DNA of 64,000 bases, from contig LANB01000001.1 in the NCBI GenBank assembly GCA_000964245.1, positions 351,501 through 415,500 on the forward strand. Direction: 5' to 3'. The notes below the pieces were generated by a model, which did not search any database, was not told where the DNA came from, and saw nothing but the letters and a program-made list of their open reading frames with translations. Below, piece after piece: positions 37,765 to 46,509 of the stretch (position 1 is the stretch's first letter; the number at the start of each line of letters is the position of its first letter). The position numbers and the translations under genes were made by a program. Source of the stretch: Cellvibrionaceae bacterium 1162T.S.0a.05. GTDB taxonomy: Bacteria > Pseudomonadota > Gammaproteobacteria > Pseudomonadales > Cellvibrionaceae.

Positions 37765-39489
37765 ATGATTGACCCCTTTCTGATAAAAAAATCTTCGACA
37801 ACCTATGACGCCATCGTTGTGGGTTCTGGTATTGCGGGTGGCTGGGTCGCAAAAGAACTTTGCGAAAAAGGCTTGAATGTATTAATGATCGAACGCGGGC
37901 GGCCGGTCAAACATCAGCAGGATTACATTGGTGAAGGCAAAGCCCAATGGGATATGCCTCACCGCGGGAGAGTCGCTCAACAATTAATAAACGATGACCA
38001 TTTCGTTGCGCGCAAGTGCTACGCCTTTACCGATGCCACAAAACATTTCTTTGCGAATGATCGCGAAGCCGCGTACCAAACAGCAGAGGGAACGCACTTT
38101 GACTGGATTCGCGGCCATCAATTAGGTGGCCGTTCCCTGATTTGGCATCGCCAGAGTTTTCGCTGGAGTGATTACGACTTCCAGGAAAACCTCATCGACG
38201 GAGAAGGTGTGGATTGGCCTATTCGTTACAAAGATATTGCACCCTGGTATTCCCACGTCGAAAAATTTATCGGCATTTCCGGCAATAAGGATAATATCGC
38301 CACGCTTCCTGACAGCGAGTTTTTACCCCCTTTCGAAATGAATGCGCTTGAGCGTCATGCGCAAAAACAAATTGCACAAAAATACAAGGATCGCGTTCTG
38401 GTACAGGGCCGATGCGCACACCTTACTGAGCCCACACAATTTTTTCTCGACCAGGGGCGAAACAAGTGTATGGCACGCAATCAGTGTCAGCGCGGCTGTT
38501 CTTTCGGCGCCTATTTTTCAACACAAAGTTCAACACTGCCGGCCGCGATCAAAACGGGCAATTTACATATTGCTTGTCACAGTGTGGTACACAGCGTGGA
38601 ATACAACAATAAAACCGGCCGCGTTGATCGCGTCAATGTCATTGATGAACAAACGCTGGAAACCCGGGAATACAAAGCCAACATGGTATTTCTGTGCGCC
38701 TCGACGATCAGTACCACACAAATTATGTTGAATTCAATTTCGGATGCCTTCCCTACTGGCCTGGCGAATTCATCCGGCGCGCTCGGTCATTACCTCATGG
38801 ACCACATTTACAATTCATCCGCCACAGGCACTTTTGAAGGCTTCGAAGATGATTACTACCGCGGCCAACGGCCCACCGGCCCCTGTGTGCCTCGCTGGGT
38901 TAACCTGGGCAAACAAAAGGAAAAACATTCACGCGGTTATTTCCTGCGCGGCAACTCATTGCGCGAAAGCGTGAGTTACGGCCTTAACGATGCAAGCTTT
39001 GGTGCAGATTTTAAAGCCGCGATGCGCAAGCCCGGCCCCTGGAAATTTCGCTTTGGTGCCTCCGGTGAAATGCAACCCAAATATGAAAACCATATTCGAT
39101 TGCATCCAGAGTTAAAGGATAAATGGGGAATTCCCCAGGTTGTTATCGACGCTCGCTGGGGCAAAAATGATTTACTGATGATGGAAGCCATGGCGGATGC
39201 TTGCGTGGAAATGCTGGAAGCTGTGGGTGCTGTGGATATTCACCGTCAAATTACCGATGCACCACCCGGCCTCGCCATTCACGAAATGGGTACGGCTCGC
39301 ATGGGGCGTGATGCGAATTCTTCCGTTCTCAATGCCTGGAACCAGGCTCACGATATTCCCAATCTATTTGTCACTGACGGCGCATGTATGACATCATCGG
39401 CCCACCAAAACCCCTCTTTGACCTACATGGCTTTAAGTGCGAGGGCCGCCAATTTTGCCGCAGACAAATACCGCCGCGGGGAGCTTTAG
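37765..39489 (+). CDS. GMC family oxidoreductase (periplasmic sugar or alcohol dehydrogenase)
   Basis: A 574-residue FAD enzyme. The N-terminal dinucleotide-binding motif GSGIAGGWVAKEL is followed by ERGRP, a GRSLIWHRQSFRWSDYDF substrate-cavity segment near residue 130, and the C-terminal HEMGTARMG and HQNPSLTYMALSARA blocks that hold the catalytic His pair. It lacks its own export signal, so it probably travels through Tat with the subunit 3 encoded upstream. Such complexes oxidise aldoses, gluconate or similar polyols and pass electrons to the respiratory chain via a cytochrome not encoded here. The start is ATG 37765. Confidence 0.9.
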   Translation: MIDPFLIKKSSTTYDAIVVGSGIAGGWVAKELCEKGLNVLMIERGRPVKHQQDYIGEGKAQWDMPHRGRVAQQLINDDHFVARKCYAFTDATKHFFANDREAAYQTAEGTHFDWIRGHQLGGRSLIWHRQSFRWSDYDFQENLIDGEGVDWPIRYKDIAPWYSHVEKFIGISGNKDNIATLPDSEFLPPFEMNALERHAQKQIAQKYKDRVLVQGRCAHLTEPTQFFLDQGRNKCMARNQCQRGCSFGAYFSTQSSTLPAAIKTGNLHIACHSVVHSVEYNNKTGRVDRVNVIDEQTLETREYKANMVFLCASTISTTQIMLNSISDAFPTGLANSSGALGHYLMDHIYNSSATGTFEGFEDDYYRGQRPTGPCVPRWVNLGKQKEKHSRGYFLRGNSLRESVSYGLNDASFGADFKAAMRKPGPWKFRFGASGEMQPKYENHIRLHPELKDKWGIPQVVIDARWGKNDLLMMEAMADACVEMLEAVGAVDIHRQITDAPPGLAIHEMGTARMGRDANSSVLNAWNQAHDIPNLFVTDGACMTSSAHQNPSLTYMALSARAANFAADKYRRGEL

Positions 39490-40342
39490 TCGTCGCGTTT
39501 TACTGATCGCCATTGGCTCAACCCTGATTATGGGAACGGTCCCCTTATGGGTGCGAGCCGTCAGTGCAAATGCAGTTACCATCGGTCTGGTTCGCCTCGC
39601 AATTACAGTTTCGATATTGAGTGTTATCGTCGCTCTCAGTCGCGACTTTAATAAAATTCGCGGCAAAAAAGACTGGGGCATGCTAGTGGTTATTGGTCTT
39701 TTTTTTGGTACCCACTGGTACACCTATTTTCTCAGCATAAAACTCTCTTCAGCTTCGCTCGGGGCGATCAGCATTTCAACCTTTGGCATCCACCTCTTAT
39801 TGCTGAATTGGCTATTTAAAGGGCAGCGCGCAACACTTGGCGATTTCGCCAGTGTACTGTTGTGCTTTATTGGTTGCTTGCTCGTCATCCCGCGTTTTGA
39901 TCTGCAAAGCGGTGCAACTGTGGGAATATTATTAGGTCTGGTCAGTGCTTTTTTATATGCCTGCTTGCCCTTACTCCATCAGACGATTCAGCACTTGCCT
40001 ACGATGACGCGTACCTGGGGGCAGTCGACCTTTGCTTTCCTGGTGTTTTTGCCTCTGGCCGGGCAAAGTAATTGGGCTCTAGGCATGAATGATTGGCTTA
40101 TGCTTGGGATACTGGGCGTGTTCTGTACCTTTGTTGCACACAGTATGTGGGTGAAAGCCAGTACTGAGCTTCCCGCGATTATTACAAGCCTGGTTTACTA
40201 TCTGTATTTACCCGTTGCCGTGCTGCTCAGCGTCATTTTTTTGAATGAAACGCTTGGTATCAAAATGATTATCGGTGCCTGTCTAATTTTAAGTGCAAAC
40301 ATTATTCAAAGTTTACGCACCTGGAAAAAGAGCCAGGCATAA
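39437..40342 (+). CDS. EamA/DMT family permease
   Basis: A roughly 300-residue inner-membrane protein with about ten transmembrane helices in two EamA repeats (39500-39950 and 39950-40300). The WVRAVSANAVTIGLVRLAIT block and the LPAIITSLVYYLYLPVAVLLSVIFL C-terminal helices are typical. The family exports metabolites or drugs; the substrate cannot be told. It overlaps the end of the GMC gene by about 50 bp. A GTG at 39437 and a TTG at 39455 (GAGGG 8 nt upstream) are possible starts. Confidence 0.85.
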   Translation: MRGPPILPQTNTAAGSFSRRVLLIAIGSTLIMGTVPLWVRAVSANAVTIGLVRLAITVSILSVIVALSRDFNKIRGKKDWGMLVVIGLFFGTHWYTYFLSIKLSSASLGAISISTFGIHLLLLNWLFKGQRATLGDFASVLLCFIGCLLVIPRFDLQSGATVGILLGLVSAFLYACLPLLHQTIQHLPTMTRTWGQSTFAFLVFLPLAGQSNWALGMNDWLMLGILGVFCTFVAHSMWVKASTELPAIITSLVYYLYLPVAVLLSVIFLNETLGIKMIIGACLILSANIIQSLRTWKKSQA

Positions 40343-40383
40343 CGCAGCATAACTTTTGCCACAGCAACAGTAATAAAAGGTGT

Positions 40384-42573
40384 TTATCCAATCGCTAAAA
40401 ATGATTGCGTAGTACTTAATACCGCTTCGATAGTGACTGGCACACCATTCAAGACCGCATTGCCACTCAGACGATCAAAAAAGCTGTTGTCGGTGAGGTC
40501 ATTGACACTCACACCAGCATGTTCAACTGCACAGCTCATTTTTACGCCCGGCAAGTTGTGGCCCCATCCGTGCGGGATGGAAATCACTCCCTGTTTAATA
40601 TCGGTCGTCACCAGAACTTCCAACTCAATACTGCCTGTTGCGGAATGCACACGCACATACTGCCCTGTATTCAGTTGGTGCTTTTTCGCATCGTGGGGAT
40701 GGATATGAGCAACACAACGCGCTTTACCTTTGGTCATCCTCTTGCTGTTGTGCAGCCACGAATTACAGGTACGCGGGTCGCGTCGACCTATCAGCAACAA
40801 GCTTTCCTTTCGCGACTTTTCCTGCTCCGAGCTAATTAAATCGCGATGCAATCTCGGCAAATCGCGCGTAATTTCTTCCGGTGCGATACGAATTTTTTTG
40901 TCCTGGTGAAAAAGACGTTGTGGCAGGCAAGGCTGTAATGGCCCCAGATCAATACCGTTTTTTGCGGCACGCAAGCGTTTTAACGTTAATCCATGGCTTT
41001 TACCGTAAGGCCCACGCTTGAGCTGATGATTAAGCCAAAACGCCGCAGCGTGTTTTTTTAGATAGCGTAATTTCAGTTTGTCCAATACATTGAGTGAAGG
41101 CGAATGCTTTTGCATACGCATTGCCAACTCAAGAAAAATCTCGGCATCATTGTATTGGTTGGGGGATTTGGAAAAAAGTGCTTCGCTATATCGTGCGGTG
41201 TTACGCACTGCCAGGGCATGAAAAATAATGTCGTAGTGGGTACGTTCAAGAATCGTCGCAGGCGGCAAAATAATGTCGGCATGCCGCGTAGTCTCATTAA
41301 TGTAAGAATCAATCGCCACCATAAAATCAAGTTGGCTAAAGGCTTGCGACACACGCTGCCCATTCGGTGTTGAAAGCACTGGATTACCCGCAATCACCAC
41401 CATGGCTTTGATTTGCCCTTCGCCTTCCGTTAATAATTCATCCGCGAGAGTTGTCACGGGCAGCTCGCCTTGCATCTCCGGTAATTTTTTTACACGGCTG
41501 TGGTAACCCCCAAATGAAAACGCGGACTTTCCTTTTGCTCCGGCTTGTTTTAAAAAATCGACAGCGGGTTGCGCAAACATCGCTCCGCCCTCTTTATCAA
41601 GATTACCGGTGATGGTGTTAAAGACAATGATTAACCACTGACACAAAGAACCGAACTCCTGGGTAGAAACACCCATGCGACCATATAAGGCCGCCGAATC
41701 CGCCGCGCAAAACTCTCGTACCATACGGCGAATTTCCATTGCCGGTATCCCGCATTGCGTTTCAACATTCTCTGGCCGCCACGCCGCACAAAGCGCCTCG
41801 ATTTTATCGAGCCCAATAATATGTTGGGCAAGCTTACCGGGTGCAAAAAGTCCTTCTTCAAAAACTGTCGTAATCATGGCAGCAAGTAAATGTGCATCAC
41901 TGCCAGGCTTTACAAAAAAATGTTCGTCGGCAAGTGCCGCTGTTTCCGTTTTTCTTGGGTCAATCACGCAAAACTTACCGCCCCGCGCTTGCAGGGCTTT
42001 CAAACGATTACCCACATTGGGCACAGTCATAATACTGCCATTTGATACCAGCGGATTGGCTCCAAGAATAATCATGTAGTCACAGCGATCAATATCCGGC
42101 ACCGGTAAAAGCATGGAATGGCCAAACATCAGGCCTGCGGCAACGTGGTGCGGTAACTGATCTACCGAGGTTGCTGAATACCGGTTGCGGGAATTAATTT
42201 GACGAAGAAAATTTCGCGCGAACAACATAATGCCAAGGCTATGAATACTCGGATTGCCTTGATAGGTTCCGACCGCATCATTACCGTAATCAGCTTGAAC
42301 TTTTTTAATTTGGTTAACGACTTGAGTAAATGCCTCGTCCCAGGAAATAGTTTCCCAGGCATCCCCATTGCGGCGCACGGGTTCTCGCAAGCGTTCGCTG
42401 TCTTTGTAAAGGTCTTGCAAGGCAATGGCTTTCGGGCAGATGTGCCCCTGGCTGAGAGGGTCATTTTTGTCTCCTTTAATCGAGACAATTTCCTCGCCAC
42501 GCGTGGTTATTTCGAGGCCGCAAATTGCTTCACACAAATTACACGCCTGGTGATGAATACGTTCTTCGTTCAT
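40384..42573 (-). CDS. Molybdopterin-dependent oxidoreductase (DMSO reductase family)
   Basis: A 729-residue enzyme of the bis-MGD family. Four cysteines at 11, 14, 18 and 46 (ACNLCEAIC, HICPKA) bind an N-terminal 4Fe-4S cluster. The MopB core shows GTYQGNPSIHS, YMIILGANPLVSNG, VIDPRKTETA, GNLDKEGGAMF and, near residue 365, AMVVIAGNPVLSTPNGQ. The C-terminal cofactor-binding beta domain has PHGWGHNLPG. No twin-arginine or Sec signal is visible, so it should be cytoplasmic. No partner subunits are adjacent, and the substrate is unknown. The convergent DMT permease ends 41 bp away. Confidence 0.88.
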   Translation of the reverse strand: MNEERIHHQACNLCEAICGLEITTRGEEIVSIKGDKNDPLSQGHICPKAIALQDLYKDSERLREPVRRNGDAWETISWDEAFTQVVNQIKKVQADYGNDAVGTYQGNPSIHSLGIMLFARNFLRQINSRNRYSATSVDQLPHHVAAGLMFGHSMLLPVPDIDRCDYMIILGANPLVSNGSIMTVPNVGNRLKALQARGGKFCVIDPRKTETAALADEHFFVKPGSDAHLLAAMITTVFEEGLFAPGKLAQHIIGLDKIEALCAAWRPENVETQCGIPAMEIRRMVREFCAADSAALYGRMGVSTQEFGSLCQWLIIVFNTITGNLDKEGGAMFAQPAVDFLKQAGAKGKSAFSFGGYHSRVKKLPEMQGELPVTTLADELLTEGEGQIKAMVVIAGNPVLSTPNGQRVSQAFSQLDFMVAIDSYINETTRHADIILPPATILERTHYDIIFHALAVRNTARYSEALFSKSPNQYNDAEIFLELAMRMQKHSPSLNVLDKLKLRYLKKHAAAFWLNHQLKRGPYGKSHGLTLKRLRAAKNGIDLGPLQPCLPQRLFHQDKKIRIAPEEITRDLPRLHRDLISSEQEKSRKESLLLIGRRDPRTCNSWLHNSKRMTKGKARCVAHIHPHDAKKHQLNTGQYVRVHSATGSIELEVLVTTDIKQGVISIPHGWGHNLPGVKMSCAVEHAGVSVNDLTDNSFFDRLSGNAVLNGVPVTIEAVLSTTQSFLAIG

Positions 42574-42715
42574 AACGCTCCATGATCGTCAATCGTTCCT
42601 TTGCTTGCATTGTAAACACACTCATGGTCGCTGTGTAGCGAAGCCCTTGGGAATAATCACCAAGTGCATGTAAACTGCATCACAATCAACAAGAACGAAC
42701 AATTTTGGGGGCCTC

Positions 42716-44185
42716 ATGGAAGCAGCAGTCGCTTATATCAACGGCATTATCTGGAGCAAACCGCTAATTGGCTTATGTCTCGGGGCAGGTTTGTTTTTTT
42801 CCGTTCTTACACGCTTTGTTCAAGTTCGCATGTTCGCGGAGATGTGGCGCTTGTTGTTTTCCGGCAAACCCTCTGAACAAGGCATATCTTCTTTTCAGGC
42901 TCTGACCGTTTCCTTATCCGGCCGAGTGGGAACCGGTAATATTGCGGGCGTGGCGACCGCAATCGGATTGGGCGGTCCCGGTGCCGTGTTCTGGATGTGG
43001 GTCGTGGCTTTTCTGGGGGCCGCCACCGCTTATGTTGAGTCAACACTGGCCCAGATTTACAAAGAAGAACAGGATGGTGAATACCGAGGCGGCCCGGCTT
43101 TTTATTTTGAAAAAGCGCTGGGGCAACCGATTTACGCCTGGATTTTTGCAATAGCAACGATTCTTGCGTGCGGTTTACTGTTGCCCGGCGTACAAGCCAA
43201 CGGCATGGGAAACGCACTCGTGACCGCCTTCGGTGCAGGCCAGAACATTGAAACCAGTTTTGGCGCCTTGTCGCAAACCCAGATTCTTAGCGGCAGCGTG
43301 ATGGTTGTTTTGCTGGGTTTTATTATATTCGGTGGCGTCAAACGCATCGCAAGTTTTGCGCAATTTGTCGTGCCGTTTATGGCACTCGCCTACATTCTTG
43401 TTGCTTTGATCATTGTGTTTTTAAATGCTGATCGAGTTCCCGGTGTCATTGCCATGATCGTAGGTGATGCGTTTAACCCCATGGCGGGCTTCGGTGCCGC
43501 TGTCGGCTGGGGTGTGATGCGTGGTGTGTATTCCAACGAAGCAGGCCAGGGCACTGGCCCGCATGCGGCCGCCGCTGCTGAAGTGCAACACCCCGCACAG
43601 CAGGGTTTAGTGCAAGCATTTTCTGTGTATGTGGATACGCTCTTCGTCTGCAGTGCCACAGCGTTTATGATTTTGATTACGGGTGCTTACAATGTTGTCG
43701 GTGAAGCGGGCTTCCTGGTGCAAAATCTCGCTGCGGAAATTGATCCCAAGAGCCCGGCATTCACTCAAATCGCCATCGAAGGCGTGCTGCCTGGCATCGG
43801 GAAACCTTTCGTTGCCTTTGCGCTATTTTTCTTTTCCTTTACGACGATTCTTGCGTACTACTACATCGCAGAAACCAACGTCGCCTACATAAAACGCAGC
43901 TTCAACGCGCCGGGCTTGACCTTCGGTTTGAAAGTGATGCTGATGGGGGCGACATTTTACGGCGCCATTAAAACCGCTGATCTCGCCTGGGCCATGGGTG
44001 ATATCGGCGTCGGCATCATGGCGTGGACCAATATCGTTGGTATTCTGGTTATTTTCTTTATGGCTAAACCGGCGATAAAAACCCTGCAGGATTATGAAGC
44101 GCAACGTAAGCGTGGTGTCGAAACCTACAGTTTTGACCCGGAAGCGCTGGGAATTAAAAACGCGGATTTCTGGAAAAATAAATAA
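42716..44185 (+). CDS. Alanine/glycine:cation symporter (AgcS family)
   Basis: A 489-residue inner-membrane transporter with about 11 helices. AgcS features are GRVGTGNIAGVATAIGLGGPGAVFWMW near residue 70 (GTGNIAGVA is the family signature), GVMRGVYSNEAGQGTGPHAAAAA near residue 265, and the middle ALGQPIYAW block. It should import alanine, glycine or related small amino acids with Na+ or H+. The ATG follows a GGGGG sequence by 4 nt. It diverges from the molybdopterin oxidoreductase (142-bp gap) and is followed by a hairpin at 44202-44222. Confidence 0.92.
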   Translation: MEAAVAYINGIIWSKPLIGLCLGAGLFFSVLTRFVQVRMFAEMWRLLFSGKPSEQGISSFQALTVSLSGRVGTGNIAGVATAIGLGGPGAVFWMWVVAFLGAATAYVESTLAQIYKEEQDGEYRGGPAFYFEKALGQPIYAWIFAIATILACGLLLPGVQANGMGNALVTAFGAGQNIETSFGALSQTQILSGSVMVVLLGFIIFGGVKRIASFAQFVVPFMALAYILVALIIVFLNADRVPGVIAMIVGDAFNPMAGFGAAVGWGVMRGVYSNEAGQGTGPHAAAAAEVQHPAQQGLVQAFSVYVDTLFVCSATAFMILITGAYNVVGEAGFLVQNLAAEIDPKSPAFTQIAIEGVLPGIGKPFVAFALFFFSFTTILAYYYIAETNVAYIKRSFNAPGLTFGLKVMLMGATFYGAIKTADLAWAMGDIGVGIMAWTNIVGILVIFFMAKPAIKTLQDYEAQRKRGVETYSFDPEALGIKNADFWKNK

Positions 44186-44201
44186 TGTGTTCAAACTGCT
44201 T

Positions 44202-44222
44202 CAGGGCGCGCTCAGCGCCCTG
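44202..44222. terminator. GC-rich hairpin between symporter and sugar dehydrogenase genes
   Basis: CAGGGCGC (44202-44209) and GCGCCCTG (44215-44222) form a perfect 8-bp stem with a 5-base loop, 16 bp after the symporter stop and 12 bp from the end of the convergent dehydrogenase gene. A T-run is weak (only TTTT on the minus strand), so its strength is uncertain. Confidence 0.5.
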
Positions 44223-44233
44223 AAAACAATGGT

Positions 44234-45361
44234 TTATTTCAAACCTAAACGGAATATCTCACCGCCGATATTGGCGATCAACACCTCTCCTGTTGGCGAT
44301 TTGCCAAAGGTTGTCCACAGCTTACCGCGCTCGAACCTTTCTGCCACTCGCTTGTTAGGCGCGGCGAGATCCAGCACACCTATGGCGCCAGTGACGTAAT
44401 CGGCGAAGACATAGTATTCATTGCCGCCGTACATCAAGGTTTCACCCCCCGTAATTGACGCACCAAAATCTCGCTCATACTGATAGTCAGCCTCGACCAA
44501 ACCGGGTCGCTCACAATTTTTGGCGGGTCGAAAACAGGCTTGACCTTCCTTGAAGCGCCAACCGAAATTAAGGGCTTGCTTACCAATTTTCGAGGCCGCA
44601 AGAATGGAAATTTCCTCATACTTATTTTGGCCGACATCGGCAACAATTAAATTACCCTTACTGTCGAATGCGAGCTTCCAGGGGTTACGCAGCCCCATCG
44701 CCAGAATTTCCGGTGCAGCTTCGCCCATAAAATCTTGCAGGTTCCCAGTGGGAATGCGATAACCTTTTTCGCTCTTATCCGGCGCAATGCGAACGATTGA
44801 GCCAAGCAAGGTTGCCGGATTCTGACCGTGATCATGTGGGTCATTTGCGGACCCGCCGTCACCAACGCCAAGATAAAGATGCCCATCCGGGCCGAATTTC
44901 AGCGCACCACCATCATGATTGCCATAGGGCTGGTCTATTTCCAACAGAATTTTTTCGCCCGTCAGCTTGGGGACAGCCTTGCCGGTATCCAGCGTGAACA
45001 TTGATAAGCGCGTATACACTTTGGAAGGTGAAGCCGGTGAATAATAGAGAAAGACCTCATATTCTCCTTCTGTTGCGCCTGGCCGCTGCGCGACACCCAA
45101 CAAGCCCAACTCACTGTGGTCCTTCACCTGGAAATACTGCACTTGTTGAATATTCTTGTTACAGCCTTCAGAAAAATACAGTGAGCCCTGTTTATCCGTC
45201 ACCAAAAAGCTATCGTTTGTCAGAAATTCCAGATCAGTGATTTGTGCCTTAAAGGCCTGGCAGGCATGCAATTCGACTTCGAGTGCGAACCCAGGCAAAG
45301 CAGCTAGCCCCAAAAACAGCAGCATTACACACCACTTTGCACCGATATTTTTTACCATCAT
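44234..45361 (-). CDS. PQQ-dependent sugar dehydrogenase (soluble GDH type)
   Basis: A 375-residue secreted protein with a signal peptide ending near residue 26 and a six-bladed propeller. It matches the glucose/sorbosone dehydrogenase family: YGNHDGGALKFGPDGHLYLGVGDGG near residue 150, GLRNPWKLAFD near residue 220, a GVGQN-like ADVGQNKYEEI, and FADYVTGAI near residue 320. Such enzymes oxidise aldose sugars to lactones in the periplasm using pyrroloquinoline quinone. The start MM pair (ATGATG) follows GGGAG. Whether PQQ is made by this strain is not visible in the window. Confidence 0.88.
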   Translation of the reverse strand: MMVKNIGAKWCVMLLFLGLAALPGFALEVELHACQAFKAQITDLEFLTNDSFLVTDKQGSLYFSEGCNKNIQQVQYFQVKDHSELGLLGVAQRPGATEGEYEVFLYYSPASPSKVYTRLSMFTLDTGKAVPKLTGEKILLEIDQPYGNHDGGALKFGPDGHLYLGVGDGGSANDPHDHGQNPATLLGSIVRIAPDKSEKGYRIPTGNLQDFMGEAAPEILAMGLRNPWKLAFDSKGNLIVADVGQNKYEEISILAASKIGKQALNFGWRFKEGQACFRPAKNCERPGLVEADYQYERDFGASITGGETLMYGGNEYYVFADYVTGAIGVLDLAAPNKRVAERFERGKLWTTFGKSPTGEVLIANIGGEIFRLGLK

Positions 45362-45528
45362 TTCTCTCTCCCGCTTGCTTTGCAGCTATCTCACAGGCGT
45401 TTCGTCGTTAGCGCCACACTCGAGCCTGTGTTCAAGTATAGCTGTATAGTACTAAGTATTTTAAAAACCGTGTAAACTTGCAGCGCAATGGAATGCAGAT
45501 AAACCCAATTCTTAATTGAAGCCCGTTT

Positions 45529-46509
45529 ATGCATTTATTTGCGCAGACATTCGTTAATTGCTCTTCTCCGCCATTCCTGTGGCGATTACTTGCTTTCACT
45601 TTGGTGCTGTTATTACCCTCCATGGGTTTCAGTAATGACACGCCTATCGTAATCAAACATGCCCGCCATGATCACAGCTACCTGGCCCAACGAGAAAATT
45701 ACTTTCTCGACTTGCTGAAACTTGCCCTCGATAAATCCGGTATTCATTATCAATTACAAGCAGTTCCCGTTGAGCCTCATTCGGAATACCGCAGCATTCA
45801 GTATCTACGTAGCGAAGTCTTCGATGTAAAGTGGTTAAATACCAGCAAGCTTCTTGAAGAAACTTTATTGCCTATTCGCGTGCCGCTTTTTAAAGGCATG
45901 ATTGGCTGGCGACTTTTTATTATTCGCGAAGAAGACCAGAACAAATTTTCCAAATTACATTCTCTCAACGACCTTAATAAATTCATTGCGCTACAAGGTT
46001 ATAGCTGGCCTGACACCCAGATATTGAGAGCCGCAGGCCTCAAGGTTGATACTGCAACAGATTTTATTTCCCTTTCGGTCATGCTAGAGAGAAAACGGGG
46101 TGATTATTTTCCACGTGGGTTAACAGAAGCGTATCAAGAAATTGAAAATTACGAAGGCCGTGGCTTTGCGGTGGAAAAACATCTGATTTTGCATTATCCG
46201 GCAGCGTATTATTTTTTCGTTCGCAAGGAGCAAGCCGAATTAGCCCAGCATATTCAACGCGGCCTGGATTTAGCGATAAACGATGGTTCATTTGATGCGA
46301 TATTCTGGCCGTATTTTGAAAGCGCGATTGAACAAGCTCGTCTTGGACAGCGGCGCGTATTGTCGCTACCCAACCCAACGTTGCCAAACGCAACCCCCTT
46401 AAACGTGAGTCGCTACTGGTTTTCCCTGGAAGATTTGCTACAACGAGAAACGCCAAGCGCCGGTGAAAATACAAGTAAAGATACAGGCGAAGAGACAGCT
46501 CAACCTTAA
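45529..46509 (+). CDS. Periplasmic solute-binding-like protein, function unknown
   Basis: A 326-residue protein with an N-terminal signal peptide (to about residue 36) and the distant shape of a family 3 solute-binding protein: an IVIKHARHDHSYLAQRENYFLDLLKLAL start, an LGYSWPDTQILRAAGL block, and a regular alpha/beta pattern throughout. Acidic residues and Thr dominate the short C-terminal tail. No ABC permease genes are near, so it may be a solitary sensor-type binding protein rather than an importer component. Its 3' end overlaps the ABC exporter gene on the other strand by 4 bp. Confidence 0.65.
   Translation: MHLFAQTFVNCSSPPFLWRLLAFTLVLLLPSMGFSNDTPIVIKHARHDHSYLAQRENYFLDLLKLALDKSGIHYQLQAVPVEPHSEYRSIQYLRSEVFDVKWLNTSKLLEETLLPIRVPLFKGMIGWRLFIIREEDQNKFSKLHSLNDLNKFIALQGYSWPDTQILRAAGLKVDTATDFISLSVMLERKRGDYFPRGLTEAYQEIENYEGRGFAVEKHLILHYPAAYYFFVRKEQAELAQHIQRGLDLAINDGSFDAIFWPYFESAIEQARLGQRRVLSLPNPTLPNATPLNVSRYWFSLEDLLQRETPSAGENTSKDTGEETAQP

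Noticed and set aside
40384-42573. Molybdopterin oxidoreductase as the client of the MocA/XdhC pair
   Set aside because: It belongs to the DMSO reductase family that uses bis-MGD, while XdhC and MocA serve the xanthine dehydrogenase family.
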